Positions 39,314 to 48,907 of a stretch of 64,000 nucleotides of DNA are shown here, piece after piece. Position numbers and translations under genes: made by a program. Source of the DNA: Streptomyces sp. NBC_01237 (GTDB lineage: Bacteria > Actinomycetota > Actinomycetes > Streptomycetales > Streptomycetaceae); the NCBI RefSeq assembly GCF_035917275.1, contig NZ_CP108508.1, positions 4,464,001-4,528,000 on the forward strand, read 5' to 3'. How positions within the stretch are numbered: position 1 is the first letter of the stretch; every line of letters begins with the position of its first letter. A model generated the notes under the pieces. The model saw nothing but the letters and a program-made list of their open reading frames with translations. It had not been told where the DNA came from and ran no database searches.

Positions 39314-39612
39314 ATAGATCGGTCCGCACGGTTCGACAAGGGGAGCCTTCGTGAACGGCGTCACATCACGAATTCTTAGGAAGCGACTTGCGTTGTTTGG
39401 GGTGAACTTCGGCCCTAGGCGGGTTTTGACCGTGCGTAGTCTGTGCGGCATGCAGATCACCGGGAACCGAGTGGCGCCGCCGGGCGTCAGTCATCGCGGA
39501 CTGCCGGATGTGCTGCGGGTGAGCCTTCCGCAGGGCTTGTCCGTAATTCGGGGGGACCGGATCTCAACTGCCGCTTCCAGGCGCTCTCGCCTGCCCGAGG
39601 AGTAGTCGTTCC
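39314..39612. other. Divergent padR / pbp intergenic region
   Basis: About 300 bp with relatively AT-rich patches near 39360-39440, including TTCTTAGGAAG and GTTTTGACC, which may belong to the pbp promoter. An 84-codon frame here has no ribosome binding site and no protein character. Confidence 0.4.
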
Positions 39613-42360
39613 ATGAGCGAGCACCGTCGCAAATCGCCTCAGCCGGAAGGCAGCGGGCGTGCCGCGGCCAGACGAGCCGCCCAGCAGCCAACAGGACGCC
39701 GCGCAGCACCGTCACGCAGAGCAACAAACGAGTCACCTTCCGAGTCGCACGGCGAGGGGCGCCCCTACGGCGGCCGCGCCGAGGCCCGTCGTGCCGCTCA
39801 GCGCGGCGGACGTCGGCGCGGAGCCGAGGAGGCGGGCCATGGAGCCGGCGCGGGCGGTGGGGGCGGCCGACGGCGCGGTGGCGGCGGAGGCGGGCACGAC
39901 GGCCCGCGCGGCCGGGGGCGTGGTGACAGCCGCCCCGGCAAGAAGCGCTTCATCGACTATCCGCGCCACGGGAAATACGGGTTCAGTCGCTGGGTGCCGT
40001 CGTGGAGGCTGGTCTCCGGCGTCTGTCTGAGCTTCCTCGGACTGCTGATGGGCGCGGCCGGGCTCGCGTACGCGATGGTCGTCCCTCCGAAGGTCAACGA
40101 CGCGGCCAAGGCGCAGAACAACGTCTATTACTGGGCCGACGGTACGCAGATGGTGGCGACCGGAGGCGAAGTCAACCGTCAGGTGATCAGTTACGAACAG
40201 ATCCCCGTGGCGATGCGGAACGCCGTCATCTCGGCCGAGAACAAGACGTTCGAGGACGACCGGGGCATCGACCCGATGGGCATCGCCCGCGCCCTGTTCA
40301 ACATGGCCAAGGGCGGTGAGACCCAGGGCGGCTCGACCATCACGCAGCAGTACGTGAAGAACTCGATGCTCAGCCAGGAACAGACGCTCAGCCGCAAGTT
40401 CAAGGAACTGTTCATCACGCTCAAGGTCGGCAGCAATGGCGACAAGGACGACGTCATGGCGGGCTATCTGAACGTCTCCTACTACGGACGCGGCGCGTCG
40501 GGCCTCCAGGCCGCGGCCCGCACGTACTACGGCAAGGACGCTTCCAAGCTCGACCCGAGCGAGTGCGCGTTCCTGGCGACGCTGCTCAAGGGTGCGAGCT
40601 ACTACGACCCCGCCGGTGCTCCCGACGTCGACAAGGAGAAGGCCTCCGCGGCGAAGAACACGGAGCGGGCGAAGGCGCGCTGGAAGTGGATCCTTGACGA
40701 GGAGGTCAAGGACGGCCGGATGACGCAGGCCGAACGCGACACGTACAAGAAGTTCCCGATGCCGAAGAAGCCGAAGAAGGACGCCCAGCTGGGCGGTCAG
40801 ATCGGCTACCTGGTGGACCTCGCCAAGAAGTACTTCATCAACAACAGCAGCCCCAAGGTCGACGCCGAAGCCCTCGCTCTGGGCGGCTACGAGATCCACA
40901 CCACGTTCGAGAAGGACAAGGTCGACGCCCTCAGCGCCGCGGTGGAGAAGGTCTACAAGGCGAAGATCGACCCGAAGGAGCGCCCGAAGACCGACACCCA
41001 TGTGCAGTTCGGCGGCGCGTCGGTGGACGCGAAGACCGGTGCCATGCTCGCCACGTACGGCGGTCAGGACGCCACCCAGCACTACACCAACAACGCCGAC
41101 CCGACCGGCGCGCAGGTCGGGTCGACCTTCAAGCCGTTCGTCCTGGCCGCGGCGATGCAGTACGGCAAGCGCGATCCCGCGCTGGGCCCCGACCAGGGCG
41201 AGTCGTCGCGCACCCCGGTGTCCCCGAAGAGCGTCTACAACGGTGACGACCGGCTGGAGATCAAGAAGTACAACGGCGAGGTCTGGCAGGACGAGAAGAA
41301 CAACAAGTGGCTCCAGACCAACGACGGCAACCACGACTACGGCGACATCGACCTGCGGTACGCCATGCAGGAGTCCGCGAACTCCCCCTACGTCCAGCTC
41401 GGCATGGATGTCGGGACGGACAAGGTCAAGGACGTCGCCCTCGCCGCCGGTCTGCGTGACGACGAGTACATGGCGAACTCGACCGTGCCGTCGTACTCCA
41501 TCGGTACGTCCTCGCCCAGCGCCATCCGGATGGCCGGCGCCTATTCCACCTTCGCCACCAGCGGCCAGCAGAACGAGCCGTTCTCGGTGAAGGAGGTGAA
41601 GTACAAGGGCAACGTCATCTACCGGCACCAGAAGAAGTCCAAGCGCGCTTTCGACCCCGCCATCGCGGACAACGTCAGCGACGTACTGAAGAACGTCGTC
41701 GAGAACGGTACGGGTAGGCCCGCACGGCTCCCCGGCCGCGACGTGGCGGGCAAGACGGGTACGACGGACGGCAACAAGTCGGCCTGGTTCGTCGGCTACA
41801 CCCCGCAGGTCTCGACCGCCATCAGCATGTTCCGGCTGGACGACGACGAGAACAGCAAGAACCGCGAGTTCCTGGAGATGTTCGGTACGGGTGGCGAGAA
41901 GAAGATCCACGGTGCCTCGTTCCCGGCGTCGATCTGGCACGACTACATGGCCGAAGCGATGAAGAAGAAGGACGTCGTGCGCTTCCCGGAGCCGCAGCCG
42001 CTGGGCGAGACGCTCTACGGCGGCGGCGCGGCCAGCCCGACCCCGACGCCCAGCCCGACGCCGTCGGCGACCCCCTCCACCGAGCCGCCCCCGACGCCGT
42101 CGCCCGACCCCACCACGGCGTCACCCACACCGACGAACACCTGCAACCCGCTCGACTGGGAGTGCAACAATGCCAACGGTGGCGCCAACGCGGGCGCCAA
42201 TGGCGGTGCGAACGGTGGGGACACCACCGGAACGACCGCGGGCGGTGACGGGGGAGGCACTGAGGGAGGCGCCAACTCCGGTGCGGCCGAGGGCGCGACG
42301 GACGGCGCCAACGGGACGAACGGGAACGGGAACGGGACTCTGTGGGGCGGCGGAGGCTAA
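39613..42360 (+). CDS. Class A penicillin-binding protein (bifunctional transglycosylase/transpeptidase)
   Basis: 915 residues. It has an Arg/Gly-rich cytoplasmic tail of about 130 residues, one membrane helix (131-157), a GT51 transglycosylase domain with the catalytic Glu209 in AENKTFEDDRGID, and GGSTITQQYVKN. The transpeptidase domain has SxxK at Ser504 (STFK), SxN at 588-590 (SAN) and KTGT at 714-717. A C-terminal extension is Pro/Thr-rich, then Asn/Gly-rich, and likely lies in the wall. It polymerises and cross-links lipid II. GAGGAG lies nine bases before the ATG. Confidence 0.95.
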   Translation: MSEHRRKSPQPEGSGRAAARRAAQQPTGRRAAPSRRATNESPSESHGEGRPYGGRAEARRAAQRGGRRRGAEEAGHGAGAGGGGGRRRGGGGGGHDGPRGRGRGDSRPGKKRFIDYPRHGKYGFSRWVPSWRLVSGVCLSFLGLLMGAAGLAYAMVVPPKVNDAAKAQNNVYYWADGTQMVATGGEVNRQVISYEQIPVAMRNAVISAENKTFEDDRGIDPMGIARALFNMAKGGETQGGSTITQQYVKNSMLSQEQTLSRKFKELFITLKVGSNGDKDDVMAGYLNVSYYGRGASGLQAAARTYYGKDASKLDPSECAFLATLLKGASYYDPAGAPDVDKEKASAAKNTERAKARWKWILDEEVKDGRMTQAERDTYKKFPMPKKPKKDAQLGGQIGYLVDLAKKYFINNSSPKVDAEALALGGYEIHTTFEKDKVDALSAAVEKVYKAKIDPKERPKTDTHVQFGGASVDAKTGAMLATYGGQDATQHYTNNADPTGAQVGSTFKPFVLAAAMQYGKRDPALGPDQGESSRTPVSPKSVYNGDDRLEIKKYNGEVWQDEKNNKWLQTNDGNHDYGDIDLRYAMQESANSPYVQLGMDVGTDKVKDVALAAGLRDDEYMANSTVPSYSIGTSSPSAIRMAGAYSTFATSGQQNEPFSVKEVKYKGNVIYRHQKKSKRAFDPAIADNVSDVLKNVVENGTGRPARLPGRDVAGKTGTTDGNKSAWFVGYTPQVSTAISMFRLDDDENSKNREFLEMFGTGGEKKIHGASFPASIWHDYMAEAMKKKDVVRFPEPQPLGETLYGGGAASPTPTPSPTPSATPSTEPPPTPSPDPTTASPTPTNTCNPLDWECNNANGGANAGANGGANGGDTTGTTAGGDGGGTEGGANSGAAEGATDGANGTNGNGNGTLWGGGG

Positions 42361-42441
42361 CCGCCCCATAAGCCGACCGGCCGAGGACCGCGCCCACGAG
42401 GGTCGCCCCCAGGAGAGCCGTTCCTAAGAGGGCCGTTCCTA

Positions 42442-42477
42442 AGAGGGCCGCCGCACCACCCGGTGCGGCGGCCCTCT
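42442..42477 (+). terminator. Terminator downstream of pbp
   Basis: A perfect 16-bp stem (AGAGGGCCGCCGCACC / GGTGCGGCGGCCCTCT) with an ACCC loop, about 80 bases after the pbp stop. It is preceded by a short tandem repeat, GCCGTTCCTAAGAGG, at about 42417-42447. Confidence 0.75.
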
Positions 42478-42535
42478 CCGTGTTCCAGGCCCGTGAAACA
42501 TCTCTCTCACAGTCCCGTACGGCAGGATGTGCGGC

Positions 42536-44041
42536 ATGCCAAGCGCAGAAGACACGAGCGTGCACCAGGAGCGGCCCGTCGTACGGCCCACGCGGCAGGA
42601 CGAGGTCGCCGCGGCCGGCAGCGAGCTGATCGGCGGGCGGGTGGGCCGCTGGGCGCGGCTCGGCGACGGCCCCCTGACTCCCGTGCGGGTCATCGCTCTG
42701 GTGGCGATCGGGATGTTCGCACTCGGCATGGTGCAGAAGATCCCCTGCTACGAGTGGGCCTGGTTCAGGGGCGCCACCTCGCAGTACACCCACGGCTGCT
42801 ACTCCGACATTCCGCATCTCTTCGCCGGGCGCGGTTTCGCCGACGGCCTCACGCCGTACTTCGACCGGCTCACCGGCGATATGCAGTTCCTCGAATACCC
42901 GGTCCTGACCGGGGTGTTCATGCAGGTCGCCGCCTGGCTGACGCTGACGCCGGACAGCGACCCCATCCAGCAGCGCGAGCAGATGTACTGGATGGTCAAC
43001 GCGGGCATGCTGATGATCTGTGCCGTGGTCATCGCGGTGTGCACCTCCCGTACGCACCGGCGGCGCCCCTGGGACGGGCTGCTGGTCGCCCTCGCCCCCG
43101 CCTTCGCCCTCACCGCCACGATCAACTGGGACCTGCTGGCCGTCGCCCTGACGGCCGCGGCGATGCTCATGTGGTCCCGGGGCCGGGCGCTCGCCTTCGG
43201 CATCCTCATCGGCCTCGCGACGGCCGCCAAGCTCTACCCGGTCCTGCTGCTCGGACCGCTGTTCGTGCTGTGCTGGCGGGCGGGCAAATGGCGGGAGTTC
43301 TCGATGGCGGCCCTGGGCGCGGCGGGGGCCTGGCTGGTGGTCAACGTGCCGGTGATGGTGTTCGCCCCCGAGGGGTGGAAGAAGTTCTACACCTTCAGTC
43401 AGGAACGGCCGATCGACTTCGGTTCGTTCTGGCTGATCATCACGCAGCGCACCGGAAAGGCCATCGAGGTCGACACCGTCAACACGGCGTCGGTGCTGCT
43501 GATGGTCGTGTTCTGCGCGGGGATCGCGGGGCTGGCGCTGATGGCCCCGCGCAGGCCCCGGTTCGCCCAGCTCGCGTTCCTGGTGGTGGCCGCGTTCATC
43601 CTGACGAACAAGGTCTACTCACCGCAGTACGTGCTCTGGCTGATCCCGCTGGCCGCGCTGGCCAGGCCGCGCTGGCGGGACTTCCTCATCTGGCAGGCCT
43701 GCGAGGTCATGTACTTCATGGGGATCTGGCTGTACCTCGCGTACACGACCAGCGGCGACAAGCACCAGGGGCTGCCCGAGCAGGGCTACCAGGTCGTGAT
43801 CGCCCTGCACCTGCTGGGAACGCTGTACCTCTGCGCCGTGGTCGTACGGGACATCCTGCTGCCCGAGCGGGACGGCGTGCGGACCGACGGCTCGGACGAT
43901 CCGTCGGGCGGAGTCCTCGACAAGGCACCGGACGCGTTCGTCCTGGGGCCCGTGGTGCATCCGTCCCGGCACACGGCACCCGCGGTCGAGGGACCGCGGG
44001 TGGAGTGGGGCACGGCGCACAGCAGGGCCGCCGCCGACTGA
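42536..44041 (+). CDS. Membrane glycosyltransferase, GT87 (DUF2029) family
   Basis: 501 residues from ATG 42536 (AGGA eight bases upstream; three residues longer from 42527). About ten membrane helices in the GT-C fold. The first extracytoplasmic loop (CYEWAWFRGATSQYTHGCYSDIPHLFAGRGFADGLTPYFD...FLEYPVLTGVFMQ) holds the acidic residues and the EYP motif typical of polyprenyl-phosphate-mannose-dependent transferases such as the mycobacterial PIM and arabinan enzymes. Acceptor unknown. It follows the PBP gene and is convergent with the racemase-fold gene. Confidence 0.88.
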   Translation: MPSAEDTSVHQERPVVRPTRQDEVAAAGSELIGGRVGRWARLGDGPLTPVRVIALVAIGMFALGMVQKIPCYEWAWFRGATSQYTHGCYSDIPHLFAGRGFADGLTPYFDRLTGDMQFLEYPVLTGVFMQVAAWLTLTPDSDPIQQREQMYWMVNAGMLMICAVVIAVCTSRTHRRRPWDGLLVALAPAFALTATINWDLLAVALTAAAMLMWSRGRALAFGILIGLATAAKLYPVLLLGPLFVLCWRAGKWREFSMAALGAAGAWLVVNVPVMVFAPEGWKKFYTFSQERPIDFGSFWLIITQRTGKAIEVDTVNTASVLLMVVFCAGIAGLALMAPRRPRFAQLAFLVVAAFILTNKVYSPQYVLWLIPLAALARPRWRDFLIWQACEVMYFMGIWLYLAYTTSGDKHQGLPEQGYQVVIALHLLGTLYLCAVVVRDILLPERDGVRTDGSDDPSGGVLDKAPDAFVLGPVVHPSRHTAPAVEGPRVEWGTAHSRAAAD

Positions 44042-44068
44042 CCTGCGGCCGGGTCACCCGGCCGCAGG
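44042..44068. terminator. Bidirectional terminator between GT87 and racemase-fold genes
   Basis: A perfect 12-bp stem CCTGCGGCCGGG-TCA-CCCGGCCGCAGG in the 40-bp gap between convergent genes. Confidence 0.75.
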
Positions 44069-44081
44069 GGTACGGGACGGG

Positions 44082-45113
44082 TCAGCGGTCCACGAGACGG
44101 TCGAACTGGGTCGTCGTGTGGCGCAGATGGGCCACCAGCTCGTCGCCCACCTTCGGCTCCTGCGCGTCCGAGGGCACGAACAGGATCGACACCTGCATGT
44201 GCGGCGGCTCGGCGAACCAGCGCTGCTTGCCCGCCCAGACGAACGGCGAGAGATTCCGGTTGACCGTCGCCAGTCCGGCGCGTGCGACGCCCTTGGCCCG
44301 CGGCATCACCCCGTGCAGGGCCTTCGGAGCCTCCAGTCCGACGCCGTGGGACGTACCGCCGGCGACGACCACCAGCCAGCCGTCCGAGGCGGCCTTCTGC
44401 TGGCGGTAGCCGAACCGGTCGCCCTTGGCGACTGCCGTGACGTCCAGGACGGCGCCCCGGTACTCCGTCGCGTCGTGGTCGCCGAGCCAGAGCCGGGTGC
44501 CGATGCGGGCGCGGAAGCGGGTCTGCGGGAACTGCTGCTGGAGCCGGGCCAGTTCCTCGGCGCGCAGATGGCTGACGAACATGGTGTGCAGCGGCAGCCT
44601 GGCCGCGCGCAGCCGGTCCATCCAGCCGATGACCTCCTCGACCGCGTCGGAGCCGTCGGTGCGGTCCAGCGGCAGGTGGAGGGCGAAGCCTTCGAGCCGT
44701 ACGTCCTCGATGGCGGCGTGCAGCTGCCCCAGCTCCTCCTCCTTCACGCCGTGGCGCTTCATCGAGCTCATGCACTCGATGACCACCCGTGCGCCCACCA
44801 GGGCGTGCACACCGTCGACGGAGGAGACGGACCTGATGACGCGGTCGGGCAGCGGGACCGGCTCCTCGCCCCGCCGGAAGGGGGTCAGGACGAGCAGGTC
44901 GCCGCTGAACCAGTCCTTGATCCGGGCTGCCTCGTAGGTGGTCCCGACGGCGAGCGTGTCGGAACCGAAACGGATCGCCTCGTCGGCGAGCCGCTCGTGG
45001 CCGAAGCCGTAACCGTTGCCCTTGCAGACCGGTACGAGTCCGGGGAACTGGTCGATCACGGACTTCTGGTGCGCCCGCCAGCGCGCGGTGTCGACGTAGA
45101 GGGAGAGCGCCAT
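44082..45113 (-). CDS. Alanine-racemase-fold PLP protein
   Basis: 343 residues from ATG 45113 with AAAGG upstream. The PLP-binding segment LVPVCKGNGYGFGHERLADEA aligns with the racemase motif K-x-x-x-Y-G, with the Lys at about residue 30. A TIM-barrel region and a beta-rich C-terminal domain (ARIGTRLWLGDHDATEYRGAVLDVTAV...HGVGLEAP) follow. It differs from housekeeping Alr in length and in the SHLRAEE and THG segments, so the exact substrate is uncertain. It is in an operon with the FemX-like gene 111 bp upstream, which hints at cell-wall precursor metabolism. Confidence 0.82.
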   Translation of the reverse strand: MALSLYVDTARWRAHQKSVIDQFPGLVPVCKGNGYGFGHERLADEAIRFGSDTLAVGTTYEAARIKDWFSGDLLVLTPFRRGEEPVPLPDRVIRSVSSVDGVHALVGARVVIECMSSMKRHGVKEEELGQLHAAIEDVRLEGFALHLPLDRTDGSDAVEEVIGWMDRLRAARLPLHTMFVSHLRAEELARLQQQFPQTRFRARIGTRLWLGDHDATEYRGAVLDVTAVAKGDRFGYRQQKAASDGWLVVVAGGTSHGVGLEAPKALHGVMPRAKGVARAGLATVNRNLSPFVWAGKQRWFAEPPHMQVSILFVPSDAQEPKVGDELVAHLRHTTTQFDRLVDR

Positions 45114-45224
45114 GGCCGGCCCGGAACCTTTCTGGTGGCTGCGGTGGAGTCGGAGGTGTGCGGTACTTGGTGGAGTGTCCATTGAAGCGAGTGGCACCGG
45201 TTTCGTCACCGATGCCACCGGAGG

Positions 45225-46343
45225 TCAGCGGCGCGACATGTAGATGTCGAGCGCCTTGTGCAGCAGCTTGTTGAGCGGGAAGTCCCACTCGCCGACGTAC
45301 TCGACGGCCTCGCCGCCCGTGCCGACCTTGAACTGGATCAGGCCGAAGAGGTGGTCGGTCTCGTCGAGCGAGTCACTGATGCCGCGCAGGTCGTAGACGG
45401 TCGCGCCCATCGCGTACGAGTCGCGCAGCATCCGCCACTGCATCGCGTTCGAGGGCCTGACCTCGCGGCCGATGTTGTCGGACGCGCCGTAGGAGTACCA
45501 GACGTGGCCCCCGACGACGAGCATCGTCGCCGCGGAGAGGTTCACACCGTTGTGCCGCGCGAAGTAGAGGCGCATGCGGTTGGGGTCCTCGGAGTTGAGC
45601 ACCGTCCACATCCGCTGGAAGTACGAGAGCGGGCGCGGCCGGAAGTGGTCGCGCACGGCCGTGATCTCGTACAGCCGCTGCCACTCGGCGAGGTCCTCGT
45701 AGCCGCCCTGGACGACCTCGACACCGGCCTTGTCGGCCTTCTTGATGTTGCGTCGCCAGAGCTGGTTGAAGCCCTTGAGGACGTCCTCCAGGGAGCGGTT
45801 CGCCAGCGGCACCTGGAAGACGTAGCGGGGCTGTACGTCACCGAAGCCGGCACCGCCGTCTTCGGCCTGCTGCCAGCCCATCTTGCGCAGCCGGTCCGAC
45901 ACCTCGAAGGCGCGCGGCTCGATGTGGGTGGCCTCGACGTCGCGCAGGCGCTTCACCTCGGGGTCCTGGATGCCGGACTTGATGGCCGCCGAGTCCCAGC
46001 GACGGATGACCACGGGCGGGCCCATCTTCACCGAGAAGGCGCCCTGCTGCTTGAGGTGGGCGAGCATCGGCTGGAGCCACTCGTCCAGGTTGGGTGCGTA
46101 CCAGTTGATGACCGGGCCCTCGGGGAGGTACGCGAGGTAGCGCTTGATCTTGGGCAGCTGGCGGTACAGGACGAGGCCGGCGCCCACCATCTCGCCGTTC
46201 CTGTCGAACCAGCCCAGATTCTCCGAGCGCCATTCGGTCTTCACATCAGCCCACGCCGGGACCTGGCAGTGACTGGCCGAGGAGAGACTCTGGATGTACG
46301 CCAGATGCTGCTCTCGGCTGATGGTCCTCAGGGTCAGGCTCAT
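45225..46343 (-). CDS. femX: FemX-like peptidyltransferase (FemXAB family)
   Basis: 372 residues, two GNAT-like domains (PRYVFQVPLANRSLEDVLKGFNQLWRRNIKKADKAGVEVV is the typical link) ending in DLRGISDSLDETDHLFGLIQFKVGTGGEAVEYVGEWDFPLN, the FemAB family C-terminal motif. FemX enzymes transfer the first glycine from Gly-tRNA to the peptidoglycan stem peptide; the Streptomyces gene in this chromosomal position is the known example. Convincing for family, inferred for substrate. First gene of the operon with the racemase-fold protein. Confidence 0.9.
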   Translation of the reverse strand: MSLTLRTISREQHLAYIQSLSSASHCQVPAWADVKTEWRSENLGWFDRNGEMVGAGLVLYRQLPKIKRYLAYLPEGPVINWYAPNLDEWLQPMLAHLKQQGAFSVKMGPPVVIRRWDSAAIKSGIQDPEVKRLRDVEATHIEPRAFEVSDRLRKMGWQQAEDGGAGFGDVQPRYVFQVPLANRSLEDVLKGFNQLWRRNIKKADKAGVEVVQGGYEDLAEWQRLYEITAVRDHFRPRPLSYFQRMWTVLNSEDPNRMRLYFARHNGVNLSAATMLVVGGHVWYSYGASDNIGREVRPSNAMQWRMLRDSYAMGATVYDLRGISDSLDETDHLFGLIQFKVGTGGEAVEYVGEWDFPLNKLLHKALDIYMSRR

Positions 46344-46433
46344 GCGGGGGGCTCCTCGGCAGGTGTGTCCCCATCGGTCAGGGGCTCCGGCTCTCGCGCC
46401 GAAGCCTACTGTGACCGAGGAGCGCCCGGTCTG

Positions 46434-46487
46434 GCCCCGCCCGACCGGGCGCCGGCCGCGAAGGGCCGGTGCCCGGTCGGGCGCGGC
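46434..46487 (-). terminator. Very stable hairpin after the small membrane protein gene
   Basis: Arms of about 24 bp (46434-46457 and 46464-46487) with two mismatches and a six-base loop, seven bases past the stop of the leftward gene. Confidence 0.7.
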
Positions 46488-46493
46488 CCGTAC

Positions 46494-46808
46494 TCAGCCG
46501 ATCACGCCTCCGAAGAGGCCGCCATGGGCCATTCCGAGGAAGAATCCGACGCCGGACGCGCCGAGGCCCAGGATCAGCGCGAACCTCTCGCGGGTGGTCA
46601 CCGAGACGTACTGCCCGTAGGCGCCCGTGAGAATGCCGATCAGCCCGGCCCACGAACTGATCAGGTGCAGGCTGTGGAACATCGCCGTCACGAAGGCGAG
46701 AGCGCCGAGCACCAGGGTCACAGCCACCAGGGTGTCCTGGAGCGGATGAGCCTTGCCGTCCGTGGCGAAGAGAGAGACGGATGAGCGGGATCGAATTGCC
46801 TGTGCCAT
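46494..46808 (-). CDS. Small conserved membrane protein
   Basis: 104 residues from ATG 46808, with AGGAGG six bases upstream. Three membrane helices are visible: LQDTLVAVTLVLGALAFVTAMF, LISSWAGLIGILTGAYGQYVSV and FALILGLGASGVGFFLGMAHGGLFGG. The N-terminus is basic (AQAIRSRSSVSLF). It lies divergent from rpsF and is conserved next to it in streptomycetes; function unknown. Confidence 0.8.
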   Translation of the reverse strand: MAQAIRSRSSVSLFATDGKAHPLQDTLVAVTLVLGALAFVTAMFHSLHLISSWAGLIGILTGAYGQYVSVTTRERFALILGLGASGVGFFLGMAHGGLFGGVIG

Positions 46809-47040
46809 GGAGTACCTCCTGGCCGGAAGGCGGCGCACTGTAGCGCCGCTCACACCCGATGTGTACAGATTGCGTCCTCCGGGCACCGGATTTCAACCCG
46901 AAGCCGGTCTACAGGTACTCTGTACGGTCTGCACCGGTGTCTGCCCAGGCCAGCACTGCGAGTCCCTCTTCACCGAGCGAATTGTCAGTGGCGGCTGTTT
47001 TACTCGGAGACACTGTTGCTTACGCATCACGACCCTCCTG

Positions 47041-47060
47041 CCACGGAACGACCGTGGCCG
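47041..47060 (+). promoter_or_regulatory. Hairpin in the rpsF leader, possible S6:S18 autoregulatory site
   Basis: CCACGG-AACGA-CCGTGG followed at once by CCG, 27 bases before rpsF. Leaders bound by the S6:S18 complex carry a stem next to a conserved CCG, and both S6 and S18 genes are in this operon. The match is short, so this is tentative. Confidence 0.3.
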
Positions 47061-47086
47061 CTGAGTCCAAAGGAGGTGGGTTCCAC

Positions 47087-47377
47087 ATGCGTCACTACGA
47101 GGTGATGGTCATCCTCGACCCCGATCTCGAGGAGCGAGCAGTCTCCCCGCTGATCGAGAACTTCCTCTCCGTTGTCCGTGAGGGCAACGGAAAGGTTGAG
47201 AAGGTCGACACCTGGGGCCGTCGTCGGCTCGCTTACGAGATCAAGAAGAAGCCCGAGGGCATCTACTCGGTCATCGATCTGCAGGCCGAGCCTGCGATCG
47301 TCAAGGAGCTCGACCGCCAGATGAACCTGAACGAGTCGGTCCTCCGGACCAAGGTCCTCCGTCCCGAGACCCACTGA
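47087..47377 (+). CDS. rpsF: 30S ribosomal protein S6
   Basis: 96 residues ([25 protein letters not shown]...[28 protein letters not shown]), a full-length S6, with AAAGGAGG before the ATG. First gene of rpsF-ssb-rpsR-rplI. S6 binds with S18 on the platform of the small subunit. Confidence 0.98.
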   Translation: MRHYEVMVILDPDLEERAVSPLIENFLSVVREGNGKVEKVDTWGRRRLAYEIKKKPEGIYSVIDLQAEPAIVKELDRQMNLNESVLRTKVLRPETH

Positions 47378-47451
47378 GCTTCTAGCTCAGTGGTCATCGG
47401 GTTCGAGTAGCAGCAAGCAGCCAGAAGCAATCCCCGCCGAGAGGTTCACCC

Positions 47452-48081
47452 ATGGCAGGCGAGACCGTCATCACGGTCGTCGGCAATCTCGTCGACGACC
47501 CCGAGCTGCGCTTCACCCCGTCCGGTGCGGCGGTCGCGAAGTTCCGTGTCGCGTCCACTCCCCGCATCTTCGACCGGCAGACCAATGAGTGGAAGGACGG
47601 CGAAGGCCTGTTCCTCACCTGCTCGGTCTGGCGTCAGGCGGCGGAGAACGTCGCGGAGTCGCTCCAGCGAGGCATGCGCGTCGTCGTGCAGGGCCGGCTG
47701 AAGCAGCGGTCCTACGAGGACCGTGAGGGCGTCAAGCGCACGGTCTACGAGCTGGACGTCGAGGAAGTCGGCCCCAGTCTCAAGAGCGCCACGGCCAAGG
47801 TCACCAAGACCACCGGTCGCGGTGGCCAGGGCGGTCAGGGTGGATACGGCGGCGGCGGCGGCCAGCAGGGCGGCGGCAACTGGGGCGGCGGTCCCGGTGG
47901 CGGCGGCCAGCAGGGTGGCGGCGGTGCTCCCGCCGACGACCCGTGGGCGACCGGCGCGCCGGCAGGCGGCCAGCAGGGCGGGGGCCAGCAGGGCGGCGGA
48001 GGCGGCTGGGGCGGAAGCTCCGGCGGTTCCGGCAGCTCCGGTGGCTCCGGCGGCGGCTACTCGGACGAGCCGCCCTTCTAG
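47452..48081 (+). CDS. ssb: Single-stranded DNA-binding protein
   Basis: 209 residues. The OB-fold covers about 1-115 ([33 protein letters not shown]...[35 protein letters not shown]). A Gly/Gln-rich linker of about 80 residues ends in the acidic tip SDEPPF that recruits partner proteins. It protects single strands at the fork and lies between the S6 and S18 genes as in most bacteria. Confidence 0.97.
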   Translation: MAGETVITVVGNLVDDPELRFTPSGAAVAKFRVASTPRIFDRQTNEWKDGEGLFLTCSVWRQAAENVAESLQRGMRVVVQGRLKQRSYEDREGVKRTVYELDVEEVGPSLKSATAKVTKTTGRGGQGGQGGYGGGGGQQGGGNWGGGPGGGGQQGGGGAPADDPWATGAPAGGQQGGGQQGGGGGWGGSSGGSGSSGGSGGGYSDEPPF

Positions 48082-48124
48082 GGCAGCTCGTACCCCCACT
48101 TCTTGATCACACAGGAGAAACACC

Positions 48125-48361
48125 ATGGCGAAGCCGCCTGTGCGCAAGCCTAAGAAGAAGGTCTGCGCATTCTGCAAGGACAAGACCCAGTACGTGGACT
48201 ACAAGGACACGAACATGCTGCGGAAGTTCATTTCCGACCGTGGCAAGATCCGTGCCCGCCGCGTCACCGGCAACTGCACGCAGCACCAGCGTGACGTCGC
48301 CACGGCAGTCAAGAACAGCCGTGAGATGGCGCTGCTGCCCTACACGTCCACCGCGCGATAA
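48125..48361 (+). CDS. rpsR: 30S ribosomal protein S18 (zinc-ligand form)
   Basis: 78 residues, basic, with VCAFCKDK near the N-terminus and a third Cys in GNCTQHQRD, the ligand pattern of zinc-containing S18. The paired S6 is encoded two genes upstream. AGGAG lies seven bases before the ATG. Zinc-free paralogues, if any, are elsewhere. Confidence 0.97.
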   Translation: MAKPPVRKPKKKVCAFCKDKTQYVDYKDTNMLRKFISDRGKIRARRVTGNCTQHQRDVATAVKNSREMALLPYTSTAR

Positions 48362-48379
48362 GGGAAGGGTGACAAGAGC

Positions 48380-48826
48380 ATGAAGATCATCCTCACCCAC
48401 GAGGTCTCTGGCCTCGGTGCCGCCGGCGACGTCGTCGACGTCAAGGACGGGTACGCCCGTAACTACCTGGTTCCGCGTGGCTTTGCCATCCGCTGGACCA
48501 AGGGCGGCGAGAAGGACGTGGCGCAGATCCGCCGCGCCCGCAAGATCCACGAGATCTCGACGATCGAGCAGGCCAACGAGATCAAGACCAAGCTCGAGGC
48601 CGTGAAGGTCCGTCTGGCTGTTCGCTCCGGCGACGCCGGCCGTCTCTTCGGTTCCGTCACCCCGGCCGACGTCGCCTCGGCGATCAAGGCTGCCGGTGGC
48701 CCCGACGTCGACAAGCGTCGCGTCGAGCTCGGCTCGCCGATCAAGACGCTCGGCGGACACCAGGTGTCCGTGCGTCTGCACCCCGAGGTCGCAGCGAAGC
48801 TCGGCATCGAGGTCGTTGCTGCCTAA
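48380..48826 (+). CDS. rplI: 50S ribosomal protein L9
   Basis: 148 residues: N-terminal domain [39 protein letters not shown], long central helix and C-terminal domain ending [20 protein letters not shown]. Last gene of the rpsF operon, 18 bp after rpsR. Confidence 0.98.
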   Translation: MKIILTHEVSGLGAAGDVVDVKDGYARNYLVPRGFAIRWTKGGEKDVAQIRRARKIHEISTIEQANEIKTKLEAVKVRLAVRSGDAGRLFGSVTPADVASAIKAAGGPDVDKRRVELGSPIKTLGGHQVSVRLHPEVAAKLGIEVVAA

Positions 48827-48850
48827 GGGCAGAGCTCAGCAGAGCTAGGT

Positions 48851-48882
48851 GAAGGGCCGCACCCCATGGGGTGCGGCCCTTC
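48851..48882. terminator. Terminator of the rpsF operon, abutting parS
   Basis: A perfect 32-bp palindrome (arms GAAGGGCCGCACCCCA), 24 bases after the rplI stop. parS site 7 begins four bases later. Confidence 0.85.
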
Positions 48883-48885
48883 GTC

Positions 48886-48899
48886 GTTTCACGTGAAAC
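48886..48899. other. parS site 7
   Basis: Perfect GTTTCACGTGAAAC in a 20-bp palindrome (48883-48902), right after the rpsF-operon terminator. Confidence 0.95.
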
Positions 48900-48907
48900 G
48901 ACAGCTC

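Noticed and set aside
39351..39605. 84-codon frame between padR and pbp
   Set aside because: No ribosome binding site, overlaps the pbp promoter region, and no family resemblance.
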